DNA of 64,000 bases from Staphylotrichum longicolle (lineage: Eukaryota > Ascomycota > Sordariomycetes > Sordariales > Chaetomiaceae), in the NCBI GenBank assembly GCA_019096155.1, contig JAHCVI010000001.1, positions 7,068,001-7,132,000 on the forward strand, written 5' to 3'. The number at the start of each line of letters is the position of its first letter. The stretch's first letter is position 1. Position numbers and translations under genes: made by a program. The notes beneath the pieces were generated by a model, which saw only the letters and a program-made list of their open reading frames with translations, did no database searches and was not told the DNA's origin. Positions 42,079 through 53,209 of this stretch are shown piece after piece.

Positions 42079-44436
42079 CTACAAAACCACACCGAGTGCC
42101 TTGATCTCTGGGTCGTCCTGGAACGCCAGCCGAACCTCCTCATCCCCAACCGCCAGGCGCATCTTGCTCGGCCGCTCGGCCTTCTGCGCTTCCAGATTGA
42201 TGATGCCCGCGCCGGTAAGGTCTACAGCGGCAGCGCTCAGCCCAGCCGGCCGCACCATCTGCGAAGTGTTCTTTGCTCGCACCGACACCATCAGCCCCGA
42301 ATCTGTCCCTGCCACACTTCCAATCCCCGACGCTTTACGGTCGAGCAGCGTCAGCGGCCGGCTCTCCCCGGCAGCCATCTTCAGCGTCCGCTGCATCTCC
42401 TCGAGCACATCCCCAAATGTGCCTCCGCCAGTCCCGTCCGCTGCGTGCGCATCAGCAGCGCCGTGAGCAACAGCCGCGACGCAAACGGGAGCGCGCGCAG
42501 ATACTGCTAGCGGGTTGCTCGTGGCCTCGCTGATCGCGCGGCGCACAGTCTCGATGGTGACCGCCCCGCCGCCGCCTTTTCTTCTTGGCGTGTCCTGCAA
42601 CCCCCCCTGGCCCGCCCCTTCCGCCCCTTCTTGCTCGGCGTATCCGGCACCTCCCCCGCTCCCGCCTCCCCTCCCCCTTGCCCTTCACATCCGCCTCGGC
42701 CAGCTCCACCGCGCGCCGGCAGATATCCAGCGCCCTCCTCGCATCACCGCTCACGGCCGCCACTTTCCGCGCGGCAAACTGCACCGCGTCCGCATCCACA
42801 ATGTCCCCCGGCACCCCCTCCAGCCGGCTCTGCACGATCCGCATCAGCTGCTCGTGGTTGTACCCGGGGAACGTGATGCGCGTCAGCCCCAGCCGCGAGC
42901 TGATCTTGTTGCTCAGCGTGCGCTCGGGCAGGTCCATCGTGTTGGCCACGGCCAGCACGATCAGCCGGCTGTGCCGCAGGCCGGGCCAGTTGAAAAAGTT
43001 GTACATGACCCCTTGGTTCTTGGTGACCAGCTGGTCGAGCTCGTCCATCAGCACGACGCACGGCACGCGCCGCGGCGACGGGTGGCTGAACTCGCGCTCG
43101 AGCAGGTCGAGCGCCTGCGCGGGCGACACGCGCTGGCCCTTGAGCGCCTCCCAGAGGAGGGCGTAGGACTGGTGCGGGTCCGTGATCTTCATGCCGTTGA
43201 TCTCGACGAAGATGAAGTCGTCGAGCTCGTCGGCGCGCACGGCCGCGTCGAGGTGCGCCACGACCTCGCGGACGGTGGCCGTCTTGCCGGTTCCTGGCGT
43301 GCCCGAGATGTAGATGCAGGTGCCGGCGCCGTCGGTGATGGCCGCTTCGAGGTGCGAGTAGACGAGGCTGAACTCGGCCTCGCGGCAGGGGAGGGTCGTG
43401 GGGACCGAGGCGACGTGGAGCTGGGTGCGGGCGAGCTGGTAGGGGGAGGCTTGGACGTGGTGCGGGGAGAGGACGCGCGTGGCGAGCGGGGTGAATTCGA
43501 GGTGTTTCTTGATGTGCAGGCGGGAGGACGGCGTCGCGGGCATGCTTCCGGGCTTGCGCTTGCTGCTGGGGTGACCGCGTCGCGCGTGCGGGCCTTTTTG
43601 GGGGTGCGTGGTGTGCCCGGGCCGTAGTCGCCCTCGCGGGCGTCGTCGGGTTCGTGCTTGTAGTCTTGGTCGGTTGGCTCGTCCTTGGCTGTTCGGCGAC
43701 GGCGGGTGGCTTTGGTGTTCTTGCGGATCATCTCCTGGAGCGTGTCCATGTCTTCTCGGCCGTGGTAGATGTCCTCCCAGACGAATTCTTCGGTGTAGGT
43801 GCATGTCCGTGTGTTGCACCCCCGGCGGCAGATGAACACCTTGCCGTACTCGCTCGACTTTCGGGGCACTTTGCCCGTCGGGTACTTTGCCTTGAACGCA
43901 GCTTCCGACATGATATTGGCCCTGCCGTTGATGGTTGTCAAAGCGTTGACATCAAACGAGGCGGTGATGTACAGCTCGTTCTGGTTTCAAGGGCAATCGG
44001 TGAGCGGGATGGGAATCAAAGACAGGCTTTTGGCCTTCCTTACCTCGAGAAAGTCGGTCCTCTTCTTCGGATTGCGGATCTCCTGCGCGGAGGAAAACCA
44101 CATAAAGTTCGCAGCCTTTTCGCCGTCCTCGTCGACCTGGAAGTCGCATATTATGCCGACCCAGGCTTCGCTCGTCATCTCTGCCTTGAGGAGCATGATG
44201 TCGCCGAGACGGCACTCAAAGCCGCCCATGCGGGCGCCGATGATCTGGGCTTGTTGCACAGTCGACCGCTTGCGCTTCCTCCCAGTCTCCTCTGCTGGCT
44301 CCTCGTCGGCCATTTCTTTCTCGTAGATCCATTCCCATGGGTAGTCGTCGGTTCCAAGCTCGTCGTCCGAGTCTTCCCTGGCCACTCCCGGGAGGTGTCG
44401 TTTTGTCCGGCCCGGGCGGCCGACGGTGCCAGGCAT
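42079..44436 (-). CDS. orc1: Origin recognition complex subunit 1 (BAH + AAA+), with at least four apparent single-base indels
   Basis: Orc1 is the ATPase subunit of ORC that binds origins and loads MCM with Cdc6. Exons 44044-44436 and 42079-43980 flank a 63-nt intron (GTAAGG...CAG). The N-terminal third is a BAH domain (ECRLGDIMLLKAEMTSEAW, FMWFSSAQEIRNPKKRTD, EVFICRRG-like block and TEEFVWEDIYH). The AAA+ domain has Walker A GTPGTGKTATV, Walker B VVLMDELDQL and sensor 1 ANTMDLPER, then ISSRLGLTRITFPGYN. A winged-helix region follows (VTIETVRRAISEA, TFGDVLEEMQ, ending ALGVVL). The frame shifts at about 43561-43573 (-1), within 42590-42660 (net +1), at about 42505 (+1) and about 42422 (-1). 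Net change is zero. A normal Orc1 lies beneath the errors. Confidence 0.9.
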
Positions 44437-45893
44437 TGTTGCGAATAATTTGAGAATCAAGGGAATGTGCAGTGAATAACGGGGGTGGTCGTTGAATCTC
44501 CAAGGCAAGCAGTTACGAAGGTCGTCGTCGTGGTCCTCCAACTGCAAACAACTGCAGGGGTTCGACAGCCCAGACACCGGGAATTGTGGGTGCTGGAACG
44601 CGACGCGTCTTGACGCGCTTTGCCGTGTCAAATCAATTAAAACCCCTGTCCCCAGCAACGGCAAGCCACATCAGGCATGCCAAGACCCAACAACAGCAAC
44701 CTGAATCTTTTCCTTTTCTCTTCTGAACAAGACAACCGCACACGTAAATGATAACAGCATCATTCTGCCACCTGTCGATGGTCCCCAGCTTATATCATGC
44801 ATCTCACAGGTCCATCCAAATTGGCTTTCGATTTTCGACCAACATCCTGCCCCACCAATAAGGGAGGGGTGTCTTAGAAGTAAACACAGAAAAAGGGGCC
44901 CGAGGAAAACGCATGCACCACAAGTTCAGCAGCGTGTTCTCATGCAGGAACTGTCATTTTCAAAACAACTCTCATGGTTATTGCAGAGTTACATTTAGTC
45001 TGAAACCTCGGAGTTGAAGCGATTCATTGAGTAAAAAAACACATGAGACATGTCACCGAACTTCTAGACAGCAATGAAGCAGGTGGCACTCGACAACGCA
45101 TTGCTACCGCAACCATTCGTCTTGAACACTTTAAGTACCACTAGTGTGGTAACATTTGATGTTTTCTGGAGTTACTTTTCTCTTGGGCATGAACACATGA
45201 AGGATGATCGAAGCCGCTGACGTTACTTGTGTATCTTGTGTGCCAAACCTGGAACAGATGAGCGTCGGCAGCCCATTTTACAAACATCATGGCTTCTGAA
45301 CCCTGAGTAAGCTTTGCGCAAGCAAACCCTTTGAAGCCGGCTCTTTATCAAACTCACAGCACCAAAATGTCCTTCAAATACATGTGGATGTGCTCCCCAT
45401 TACACTCACAGTGCGACCGCACCGTTGATGCTCAGGGTAGGACACCACCCATGGGTCTCCTAAAACCATCACACAGTCTTATACTGAGTCTGCTATCAGT
45501 CAAATTCATGGAGTAATCCTTCAGGCGTCCATAGAGACGAGGGAAAAAGGTAGTTGAAAAGAGGAACAGAGAGAGAGCAGATCAACACCAGCCCCTATCA
45601 AGTTATCTCCAGGTCTTACATTCCCTCGCCCCCAGTTTTCGTCCGAACACTCACCAACCTCGGCCCAGTATTCTTCCCTTCCGACATCCCACTTTGTTGA
45701 TTCCTTCCCTCGAGTCCAAATTCTATTTCCCTTCTTCCAGCCCGACCAGAAACTTCCGACCATCCCGCCCACCCAACCATCCAACCACCCAAGCTCGTAA
45801 GTACACTCGCCAGCGCCGCGACGGGAGAAACAAGAAGATCTCATCACTTCTAACACATTTACAGCAATCAAAAAATCATCAAGATGCCCAGAG
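44437..45893. promoter_or_regulatory. Intergenic region, ORC1 promoter plus an AT-richer segment
   Basis: 44700-45520 is clearly lower in GC than the coding parts and has no recognised gene. From 45560 the sequence becomes C/T-rich, leading into a possible leader with an intron (45797-45852, GTAAGT...TTTACAG) just before an ATG at 45894. Confidence 0.45.
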
Positions 45894-46600
45894 ACGGTCG
45901 GAGCAGTCGTGGGAGCGGCGGCGCGGGCCAGCTGCCGCGAGGAGGAGCGGTCGCGGGGCCCTCCTCAGCCCAGAATCTCGTCTCGTCGTGGTATGCCTCT
46001 CGCCTTTTTTAACTGTTTATCAGCTCTGTTCTCTCTTCCGGTCTTTGGCATTTCACACTGGTCATTCTCTACAATATCTGGCTTCATTCTCGCGCTCATC
46101 AAAAACCTTGGACCAGCTTGTGGGACGCCTGGCATGACTGTTGCCTGCACAATGGTTGAGTTTCGGATTTCTGACAGCAGCGGCCGATTTCGCTTTCTGC
46201 TGATTTTTACGATTTTTGTGTTTCAATCTATTTCTTGCGTCTCGAGGTTGTGGGCTGCATACAAGCAACGCCCTTCAGGCTGGACTTCCAGGTCTTTGGC
46301 TTCTCCTCACTCTTGGCCAGCAGCAGCAGGCTGCTCAAGAGCATTTGGTTCTTCCCATTGCTCCTACAATGGCCTTTTGCTAATACGTTTCAGCAGCAGC
46401 AACAACAGCAACAACAACAGCAACAACAACAACAACAACAGCAGCAGCAGGAGCAGCAGGGCTGCCACCTCCCCACCAACCCCGTCCCCATCATCACCAT
46501 TTCGCCCGCCCCCAACACCATCACCAACACCACCACCACCAACAACAATCACAACAACAACAGCAACAACAACAACAACAACCCTCCCCGCCCCTCAAAG
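45894..46600 (+). CDS. Candidate gene fragment: Gly/Ser-rich start and Q/N-rich exon, 3' end unresolved
   Basis: Support is partial. A spliced-looking leader (intron 45797-45852, acceptor ACAG) ends 20-40 nt before ATG 45894, which opens MPRDGRSSRGSGGAGQL and reaches NLVSS before a GTATGC donor at about 45990. A roughly 400-nt intron with TTTGCTAATACG and TTTCAG just before 46393 leads into a CAG/CAA tract, then a Thr/Pro/Ser stretch, and a GTAAGT donor at 46601. In the phase set by exon 1 the tract reads Ser/Asn, not Gln. I cannot find a convincing next exon or a stop that makes biological sense. It could equally be a non-coding leader transcript of the gene at 47344. No family recognised. 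Confidence 0.3.
46391..46462 (+). repeat. CAG/CAA trinucleotide tract
   Basis: About 22 consecutive CAG/CAA triplets, interrupted by one GAG near the 3' end. In one frame it encodes poly-Gln, in the others Ser/Asn or Ala/Thr. It is followed by ACC/AAC-rich repeats to 46585. Confidence 0.9.
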
Positions 46601-47343
46601 TAAGTTACATTCATTTGTGAAGCTGTCTGCTAGGGTTTGGTGTACCGGTTCGCCAGTGTGCTCTCAGGGACGATCTGTCGGTTCCGCCCATCACCCCCTT
46701 AGTTTCGTTTACTTTCCGGGTTACCCCTTCCCGCCCATCTGTAGGCCGCATGCGGTGCCCGTCGCCGGAGTGGTCGCCGTGCCGATAGCTCCGGAGACCC
46801 GCTTCCGCCTTCCCTGACACCCGAACCCCCACGTCCGCAGCCCGGGGAAGGCACACCTCGCACGCCGACTGACGACGACTGGCACACACCCTCGCAGCCT
46901 TTTCTCGTTTCCGTCACCTTCCGCTCACTCTTTTTTTGCGGAGCCTCCCCACGAAAATTCACCTATTTAAACTCCCCCCCCTCCTCCTCTGCCTCGAACT
47001 CTTCTTCTCTCTTTCTTCAGCTTTCCCAGGAACTTCGTTTCTGGGTCTGCTTCGAGCTGTCTCGAGCAAACGCCTTCGTTTTGAGCTGGGTAGCTGATTT
47101 GTTTCTTACTTCAGCAACTCGCTGCCCCGGGCAGTCCCGTCCACAGCCGCCAAGTAAGTAATCTTCTCATTTGGTCGGTTGTTTGGCTTTGTTTTGGTCG
47201 GTTGCCTGGTTTTGCTTCGGTCGATCGTCTGACCTCGAGTTTTCAACAGCCCGTCGCTCATTCGGCCGGGTTTTCTCGCGCCTACCAGGCGCTCTCTTCA
47301 AGCTCCTCTTCTCAGGCAGAGGATTAATCCGATCCTCGCCACA
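46601..47343. promoter_or_regulatory. Intergenic, promoter and leader of the 493-aa gene
   Basis: A CT-rich block (46970-47025) followed by AGCTTTCCCAGG and a leader intron-like GTAAGTAATC (47153) to CAACAG (47250) suggest the leader of the 47344 gene. No independent coding gene is clear. Confidence 0.45.
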
Positions 47344-48986
47344 ATGGATCGAAGGATTTACAGCGCTGGGGCAGACCAGGTGCTGGCAAAGCCACCGCCG
47401 AAGCTGAACGTGACGGTGAGTCTTTCAACGCGCGTTGCTTACCGCGTCAAAACGATCGCGTCTAAAATTTGCAGGTCCATATTGCATGGCCGTTGCCGAA
47501 GCACGGCTACAAGGATGTCGACCCCTCCGATGTCGACGTCAAGGCTGTGCTCTCTCGCATTGCGAGAGAGCATGAAGCCGAGATCGAGGCAGAGGAGGTG
47601 GATTCGGCCGTCACCGTGACTGTCAAGGCGAAGAACCGACCGAGGGCCCAAAAGGTCATCAACGACCTTCGCGACCAGCTTTTGTACCGGCCCGGCGAAG
47701 AGAGCGTGTGGCGCACCAACCCGTTGGTGCTCCCTCCGAAGGCTGTTGAGGGCCGCTTCACGGCAGTCCTCCAGCCCAAGGAGGGAACCACGGGGCGGCG
47801 CGTTACCGCTCTCCCAGTCGAGGCCCCGGAGCCAGTCGATCCGGCTGGAGTTGTCGCAAAAATGTCCGACTTCAAGACGGAGCTCACCAATGCTTTTGAT
47901 CACATGGCCGGGATTCTGCGTTGGACTCCCAGTGGCATGCGCATGAGAGTGCAATTTGGAACTCTTGTTCTTGATGAGTGGAGAAAAGACAAGACGAAGT
48001 ACAACTTTGCCGACATAAAGAACTTGGTTGGCCGTGCTGGAACCAGAGGCACTGCTCACATGCTGAGCGCGTAAGTCTTCTATCCGACTGCTCATTCATC
48101 AATTACTGACACATCTTTAGCGTCACTGAACCGGCTGCAAAGAGTCTCTATGACCAACTCTCCGAAACCAACAAAGAGTTGCCCACCGTTGTTCGAAGCT
48201 TCCTCGGCAAGGACGGGGACCCAACGCGCACCCATTCTCTAATTTTGGAGACCAAGAATTTGCGTATCGAGTCGACCCTTGACTCGGTGCGCGGGCAGGT
48301 GTCAGGCGGAGAGAAGGCCCGACGGTTTGCTCTCGGTGCGTTAATCGCCCAGCAATTGGAGAAGCAAGACAGGGCGGCTGAGGTGATCATCGTGTGTCCA
48401 GAGAGGTGCGCAAGACCATATGATTTTCGAGATGGATCTCACTGACATGCAACACAGCACCCTCGACTGGGCCCTCGAAATCCGCAAGACGGAGACTGAT
48501 CAACAACTCAGGCCGTCGGCCCCCTTCACGGGCGATGAGCTGGAGAAAGGCGTCAAGTTTCTTGGAGGGACGCTTGCTGGATTGTTCCCCAGAGTCATGG
48601 TCTCGGACTATTTTCTCCGAAAGCACGACATCCAAAAGGCCCACGGCAAAGCGACCCTCAAGTACACTCTGGGCAGGACGTACACGTTGGAAATCAACCT
48701 GTTTCACGAGCTGCAGCAGAGCAACGCGGGGGCGTCGACGTCTGGAGCCCCGGCTTCCATGGTCAATGTCGTGCTGTACAACGAGGATTGGCACCACGAA
48801 CTGCTTTCTGGAGTGTCAATTCCGCGCAACTGGGACAGCAGCTTCTCAAAGCAGTTTCTGCAGCAAGACTCCAATGACGAAGTCCCCGGTGAGACGCCCG
48901 GCAAGGTGGAGGACCCCATGGATCACCTCCTCGCCTGGGTTGCCTGGATCCAGAAGGCCCTCGAAGGCGGAAACAAGGCGACTTGA
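47344..48986 (+). CDS. Uncharacterised Ascomycota protein, 493 aa (DUF7905-like, tentative)
   Basis: Function unknown. Exons 47344-47415, 47475-48070, 48121-48405 and 48458-48986 are joined by 59-, 50- and 52-nt introns; phases agree throughout. The start is MDRRIYSAGADQVLAKPPP in an ACAATGG context. The N-terminal 100 residues (VHIAWPLPKHGYKDVDP, then SAVTVTVKAKNRPRAQKVINDLRDQL) have the beta-alpha-alpha-beta look of a KH-like fold. A second conserved block follows (GMRMRVQFGTLVLDEWRKDKT, YNFADIKNLVGRAGTRGTA). I recall this block from a fungal domain listed as DUF7905, but could not check. The C-terminal half is mixed alpha/beta with no motif. No membrane segment. The frame is intact and conserved-looking. 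Confidence 0.75.
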
Positions 48987-49359
48987 GGATCGTTTGTATT
49001 GAGTAGGGAGGGAAGGGAGGGTGTATGGTGTTTGTTTGATCTGTTTTTCCTTTACTTTTATCGATGAGTTTTCGTTTACAGGAGGAGGTGGCGTGCTTCT
49101 TTTCTACATCAGTGGATTGGCGTCTGGAATGGCTTGATGGAATGGGAGGATGGATTGTGGACATGTTCGGATGTCATGTAATCTCTTTATTCACTTTTTC
49201 GGCTGCCGCTTGGAGGCACACAACAAAAAAACCGATAAAACCCATCTTTTGGTCCGCAACTGCGACATGAAGCGTGCCGGAGCAATGTATCAAATGGAAT
49301 ACGGTGGCTTTTATTGCTTGCTGTCCGACATCTACTTCACTCGCCTCTCACGTCTGCTG
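48987..49359. other. Convergent intergenic region
   Basis: 3' UTRs of the 493-aa gene and PFD5. T-rich segments (49035-49065, 49180-49200) are plausible termination regions. No gene seen. Confidence 0.4.
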
Positions 49360-50460
49360 TCATGATGCTTGGCCACCAGCACCAGAACCTTGTGCCAACA
49401 CCTTTTGCCGCAGGACTGTGCGTGTCTGTCAGCATCTAAGGTAGATGATAAAAAAGAAAGGAGAGGAAAGAAAAGGAATAAGGAGACAGACCTTCTTCCA
49501 CCACGCGCAGGTTGTTGGTCTTGGCCTGCACAATGCCGTCCAGGCCCTGGATGTTACCTGTCAGGTCCTTGACCTTGGCTTCGTAGAACTCGGCGGCGGA
49601 TTTAGTGTCCTGTAGTTCCATCATGTCAGTTTCTTTTTTGACTCGATTTCTCAACTTCCTCTCATTGTTGCTCTCTCTGTCCACTTCACCACCCCTTTCA
49701 TTTTTCCAAGCTCGGGAACAGACAGGGGACAGGGGTTGTTGGGGGGAGAGGGGTTCTTTGGGAGTGTGATGGGGCTGGCTGGCTTGGGTGGAGGGGATGA
49801 TGGGAAGCAAGGTTGGGATGGGTTGGGTCGGCAAGGAAAGTTGAAAGGGAGGAGGAGAGGGGGGATGAGGGTCGGAAGGGCAAAGTGAGAAGGGTACTTG
49901 AGGAAGGTACCTTTTCGACGTAAAACCCCGTCCCGACGTCGACGAGCACGTGGTCGGGATCGGCGAGCTGGCCCTTGACGTAGAGCGAGTTGGTGAGCGG
50001 GACGAGGATGGATTTCTCTTCTGTCGGGTGGGTCGTCGTGTCAGTAAACCACTCACTCTCTGGGTTCATCCGTTACCGTAAAAAAAAAAAAAGGAGAGAA
50101 GGACAACGCACTGTCAAAGGACGACGACCCGGACTGGACGACGCGCAGGCACTCCTTGAACTTGGCCAGGGCGGCGGCCAGCTGGGCGTACGACGACGAG
50201 AGGTGCTCTACCTCGCCATCGAGCTGCTTCTTGACGGCGGTGAGCTGCTGGGCGGTGAGGGTGGTGAGGTCGACTGTATGTGGTGTGTTTGTTAGTGAAG
50301 GGGTTCGGTCATGGTTGGCATGGTGGGGTAGCTACGGGAGCGGGATGGAAATGGATCGATTCCGACTGAGACTGGAGCTGGGTTGTGTTGGGGGCTGATG
50401 AGTAAAAACTTTGAGATACTGACCTCCCTCTCCTTGCTGTTGACCACCGCGGCTGGCCAT
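49360..50460 (-). CDS. gim5: Prefoldin subunit 5 (alpha-type)
   Basis: One of the two alpha-type subunits of the prefoldin hexamer, handing actin and tubulin to CCT. Five exons, 50424-50460, 50112-50273, 49911-50020, 49492-49609 and 49360-49415, with phases consistent, give 160 aa. The sequence reads MASRGGQQQGEG, VDLTTLTAQQLTAVKKQLD, EVEHLSSSYAQLAAALAKF, SFDKEKSILVPLTNSLYVKG, VDVGTGFYVEK and VLRQKVLAQGSGAGG. Two coiled-coil arms flank two beta hairpins, as in alpha subunits. Donors include GTCAGT, GTGCGT, GTACCT and GTCTGT, so several are weak. Intron 3 is unusually long (301 nt). Intron 2 contains a 12-base T run on the coding strand. The frame is intact. Confidence 0.92.
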
Positions 50461-51197
50461 TTTGGGAAACTCGTGGGGTTCGGCAGTCTAGGACCGAGTA
50501 ATGTGGCAGTTTGCGGTAGGACTCGAAATCCTACGAACAGCTCAAATTCAGGCCCTGGGTCCTTGGGAAACGGGATGTGTTGCTGCCCCGCTAAGGACCA
50601 GTGAGCTGCAGGTGTGGGGTTGCCTGGAGCTTATGCGGGGTTCTTGCAGGCAGTTTGTGCTCCTTGCAGGACGTCACAGTTGATGGGGATGTGCAGAAAT
50701 CGGGGAGGAGCAGAGACCAGCCATGCAGTTAAACGTGTCGACACGGAGCAACTCTTATTTGTTGGATAGTTGGGCGCCTCTGGAAACCAACAAGTCGAGG
50801 GAAAGTATCTGTTTTGTGGTCTCTATGATCTCTGTCGCCTAGTTCCTTTTCAGCTTGAGAGACAGAAACGCAAGAACTTGACTCACTCTTCCTAACAAAC
50901 GAGCTCGCTTACAGGGATATTCTATTCATTTCGAAGCACTTCATGAACCACAGCCCTGTTGCTGTCCCACCCCGAATCCTTGACCACCCAGCTCGGACTC
51001 GCCATATTACACAAGCGACAAACTTGCGAGGCTACGCCCATTCTCCGAGTCCTCCCTCCTCAACTCTTACATATACCTCATCCCCAGTCCCACCGCCAAT
51101 CCCATCCCAGACCTCAACTCTCAACTCTCAACCCCACCTCACCTCACCATCAATTACAGAATACCCCCATCTCAAACCCGACATTCAACCCGCCACA
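50461..51197. promoter_or_regulatory. Divergent intergenic region, PFD5 / MYND-SET gene
   Basis: A 737-nt spacer. 50940-51197 is C/A-rich and likely the leader of the MYND/SET gene; an in-frame CTG/ATG extension through it (from about 50943) is low-complexity and I did not include it. Confidence 0.4.
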
Positions 51198-53186
51198 ATG
51201 CCGCCACAACTGCCCTCCACCCTCCGCATCCACCACTCCCCCCCAGACAGCAGCAACAACCCCAAACGCCGCTCCCTCCACGCCACCGTCCCCTTCCCCG
51301 CCGGCAGCACCATCGCGACTTTCCCGGCCCCGCTCCTCGCCCTCCCCGACGGCGCCACCATGCGCACCACCTGCAACCACTGCCTCCTCCCGCAGTCCCA
51401 GTCTACCGGCCCCCTGAAAGCGTGCACCGCCTGCCGCGCGGCCGTCTACTGCGGCGCTGCGTGCCAGCGCGCCCACTGGCGCGCCGCGCACAAGGGGGAG
51501 TGCGGCATGTTCAGGCGGGTGCGGGAGGAGGTGGGCAAGGAGTGGCTGCCGACGGCGGTGCGCGCGGTCGCGCAGGTGATGGTGGCGTTGTTGCGGGGCG
51601 GGAGCCCGTCGATGGCGGAGGCGTTTGGGGAGGGGAAGGAGGAGGAGGGTGGTCGGGGAGAGTGGGTGTTGGAGGGGAATGTGGAGGGGTTCAAGAGGGA
51701 GGAGGCGGTGTGGAGGGATATGGAGCTGCAGGCTACGGCGGCGGTGGTGTATGCCGGGTTGTTGGGGCAGGGGGAGGGGGTGGTGGAGAGGCGAGGGAGT
51801 GCTGTGTAAGGTGAGTTTCGATTTTGCTTCTACTTTCCTTCTTGTACCTTTTTTCCATCCATTTTTTTTTCTTCTTTTTATTTGCTTTTTCTTTCTTGCT
51901 TGTTTTCTTCTTGTTTTCTTCCTCTTTGTTTCTTTTCTTCTTCTTCTTTTCTTCTTCTTCTTTTCTTCTTCTCTTTTGTTATACCCTTTTGAAATAAAAA
52001 GTGGAGGAGGAAAAGAGAGAATTGGGGTGGGAAAAAGGGGCTGACCGGGGCAGATCCAAACCAATGCGTTCAATCGGCTGGATGCGGACACGGGCATGGC
52101 GGGCATCTTTTTGGATGCTGGACTGGCGATGGTCAACCATTCGTGTGTGCCGAACGCGTTCATCGGGTTCGACAAGCGGACGGCCGTGTTGAGAGCCGAG
52201 CGGCCGATTGAGGAGGGTGATGAAATTACGATATCGTATATTGGTACGTCTCACGCTCACTCGTTACCATCGGCTTGCTGACGTCCTTAGACAACACCCT
52301 CCCCAGAGCAGCTCGGCATGAGGCCCTTCGGCTGTATCACTTTGACTGCGACTGCTCCCGCTGCAAGGACGACCTCGACGTCTACCAGGTCTGCCAAACA
52401 TCGCCAGTCATCCACCTCAATACCTTCAGTCTCCAGCCGGACCTGTCGAGGTTGCACAATCCTCCCGTTGACCGATCAAAGGTGTCCAAGGCAGAGATCG
52501 AGACTATCTACAAGAAATGGCAGTCTCTGACCACGCCAGAAGGTGATGACGAGGCGGAACACTTGAAGCTCGCCCAGACCCGGTGGGAACTGTGCCGGCC
52601 ACTCGTCGAGGCAAAGATGTGGGCTGTCGAGCCGTTGCCCACGACAATTCTCCAACTGGCAACCCGCTGGCAAACCAGCTACAAGATGGTTGTCTATGCA
52701 CTCCCGTTGCTTTGCTTCCTCAGCACCGAGTGCGACCCTTACAAGGCGGTGGCCCCGTTTATGCCCTGGCGGATCAAGGGTATCGTGGCTATCATCAAGC
52801 TGCTGGCTGTGACTGGGGAGTTTACAGCGAGTGGCGCTCTTGCAACCCGGTGCACGCACGAGGGTCTGGTAGGAACACTGGCGATGGCAGACCAGGTCAG
52901 CATGTGCGAGGCGCTGCTGCGTCTCGCCGTTCACCATGGCTCTATCGGTGCGGCAGAAGACTGGGAGGTGCTCAAGGAAGCAAAGTCTATGTTGGAAGAC
53001 CTGGAAAGCCTCGAGGGCCGGGAGCAAGAGTCGACTATGCTCCGGAGATGGGCGAAGGATCCCGAAGACCCGGAAGCTGCTGCCTTCTTTGAGGACCAGG
53101 TGCTCAGGCCCATCAATACCCTCTCGTCTTTTGCCGTCGAGACGTTGGAGGCCATGTTGGCGGGGAAGAGCCTGGTCAAGAAATAA
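51198..53186 (+). CDS. MYND zinc-finger / SET-domain protein (SMYD-like), one +1 frameshift
   Basis: SMYD-like proteins combine a SET fold interrupted by a MYND finger; some are lysine methyltransferases. Exons 51198-51810, 52054-52243 and 52291-53186. The MYND ligands are visible: CNHCLLPQ, then KACTACRAAVYCGAACQ, then HWRAAHKGEC. The SET core is in exon 2: GMAGIFLDAGLAMVNHSCVPNA (the NHSCxPN motif) and GDEITISYIDNTLP, followed by the cysteine-rich post-SET CDCSRC in exon 3. Exon 1 must read into VLCK|IQTNAFNRLD to reach the GTGAGT donor at 51811, but the main frame instead hits TAA at 51807-51809. One extra base near 51798 explains this. Corrected length is 565 aa. The intron before exon 2 is long (243 nt) and pyrimidine-rich. 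Confidence 0.85.
51838..51976 (+). repeat. Polypyrimidine (TTC/TTTC) tract in an intron
   Basis: About 140 nt almost wholly T and C, including several TTC triplet runs, within intron 1 of the MYND/SET gene. The complementary strand is a purine tract that produces Lys/Arg-rich shadow ORFs. Confidence 0.85.
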
Positions 53187-53209
53187 GCTGGTTGTGTTGC
53201 GGGGTCGCA

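Noticed and set aside
46235..46603. A poly-Gln ORF of 122 codons at 46235-46603 as a gene.
   Set aside because: It starts without a good context, and the Gln frame is not the one set by the plausible upstream exon; treated as a repeat tract inside an uncertain locus.
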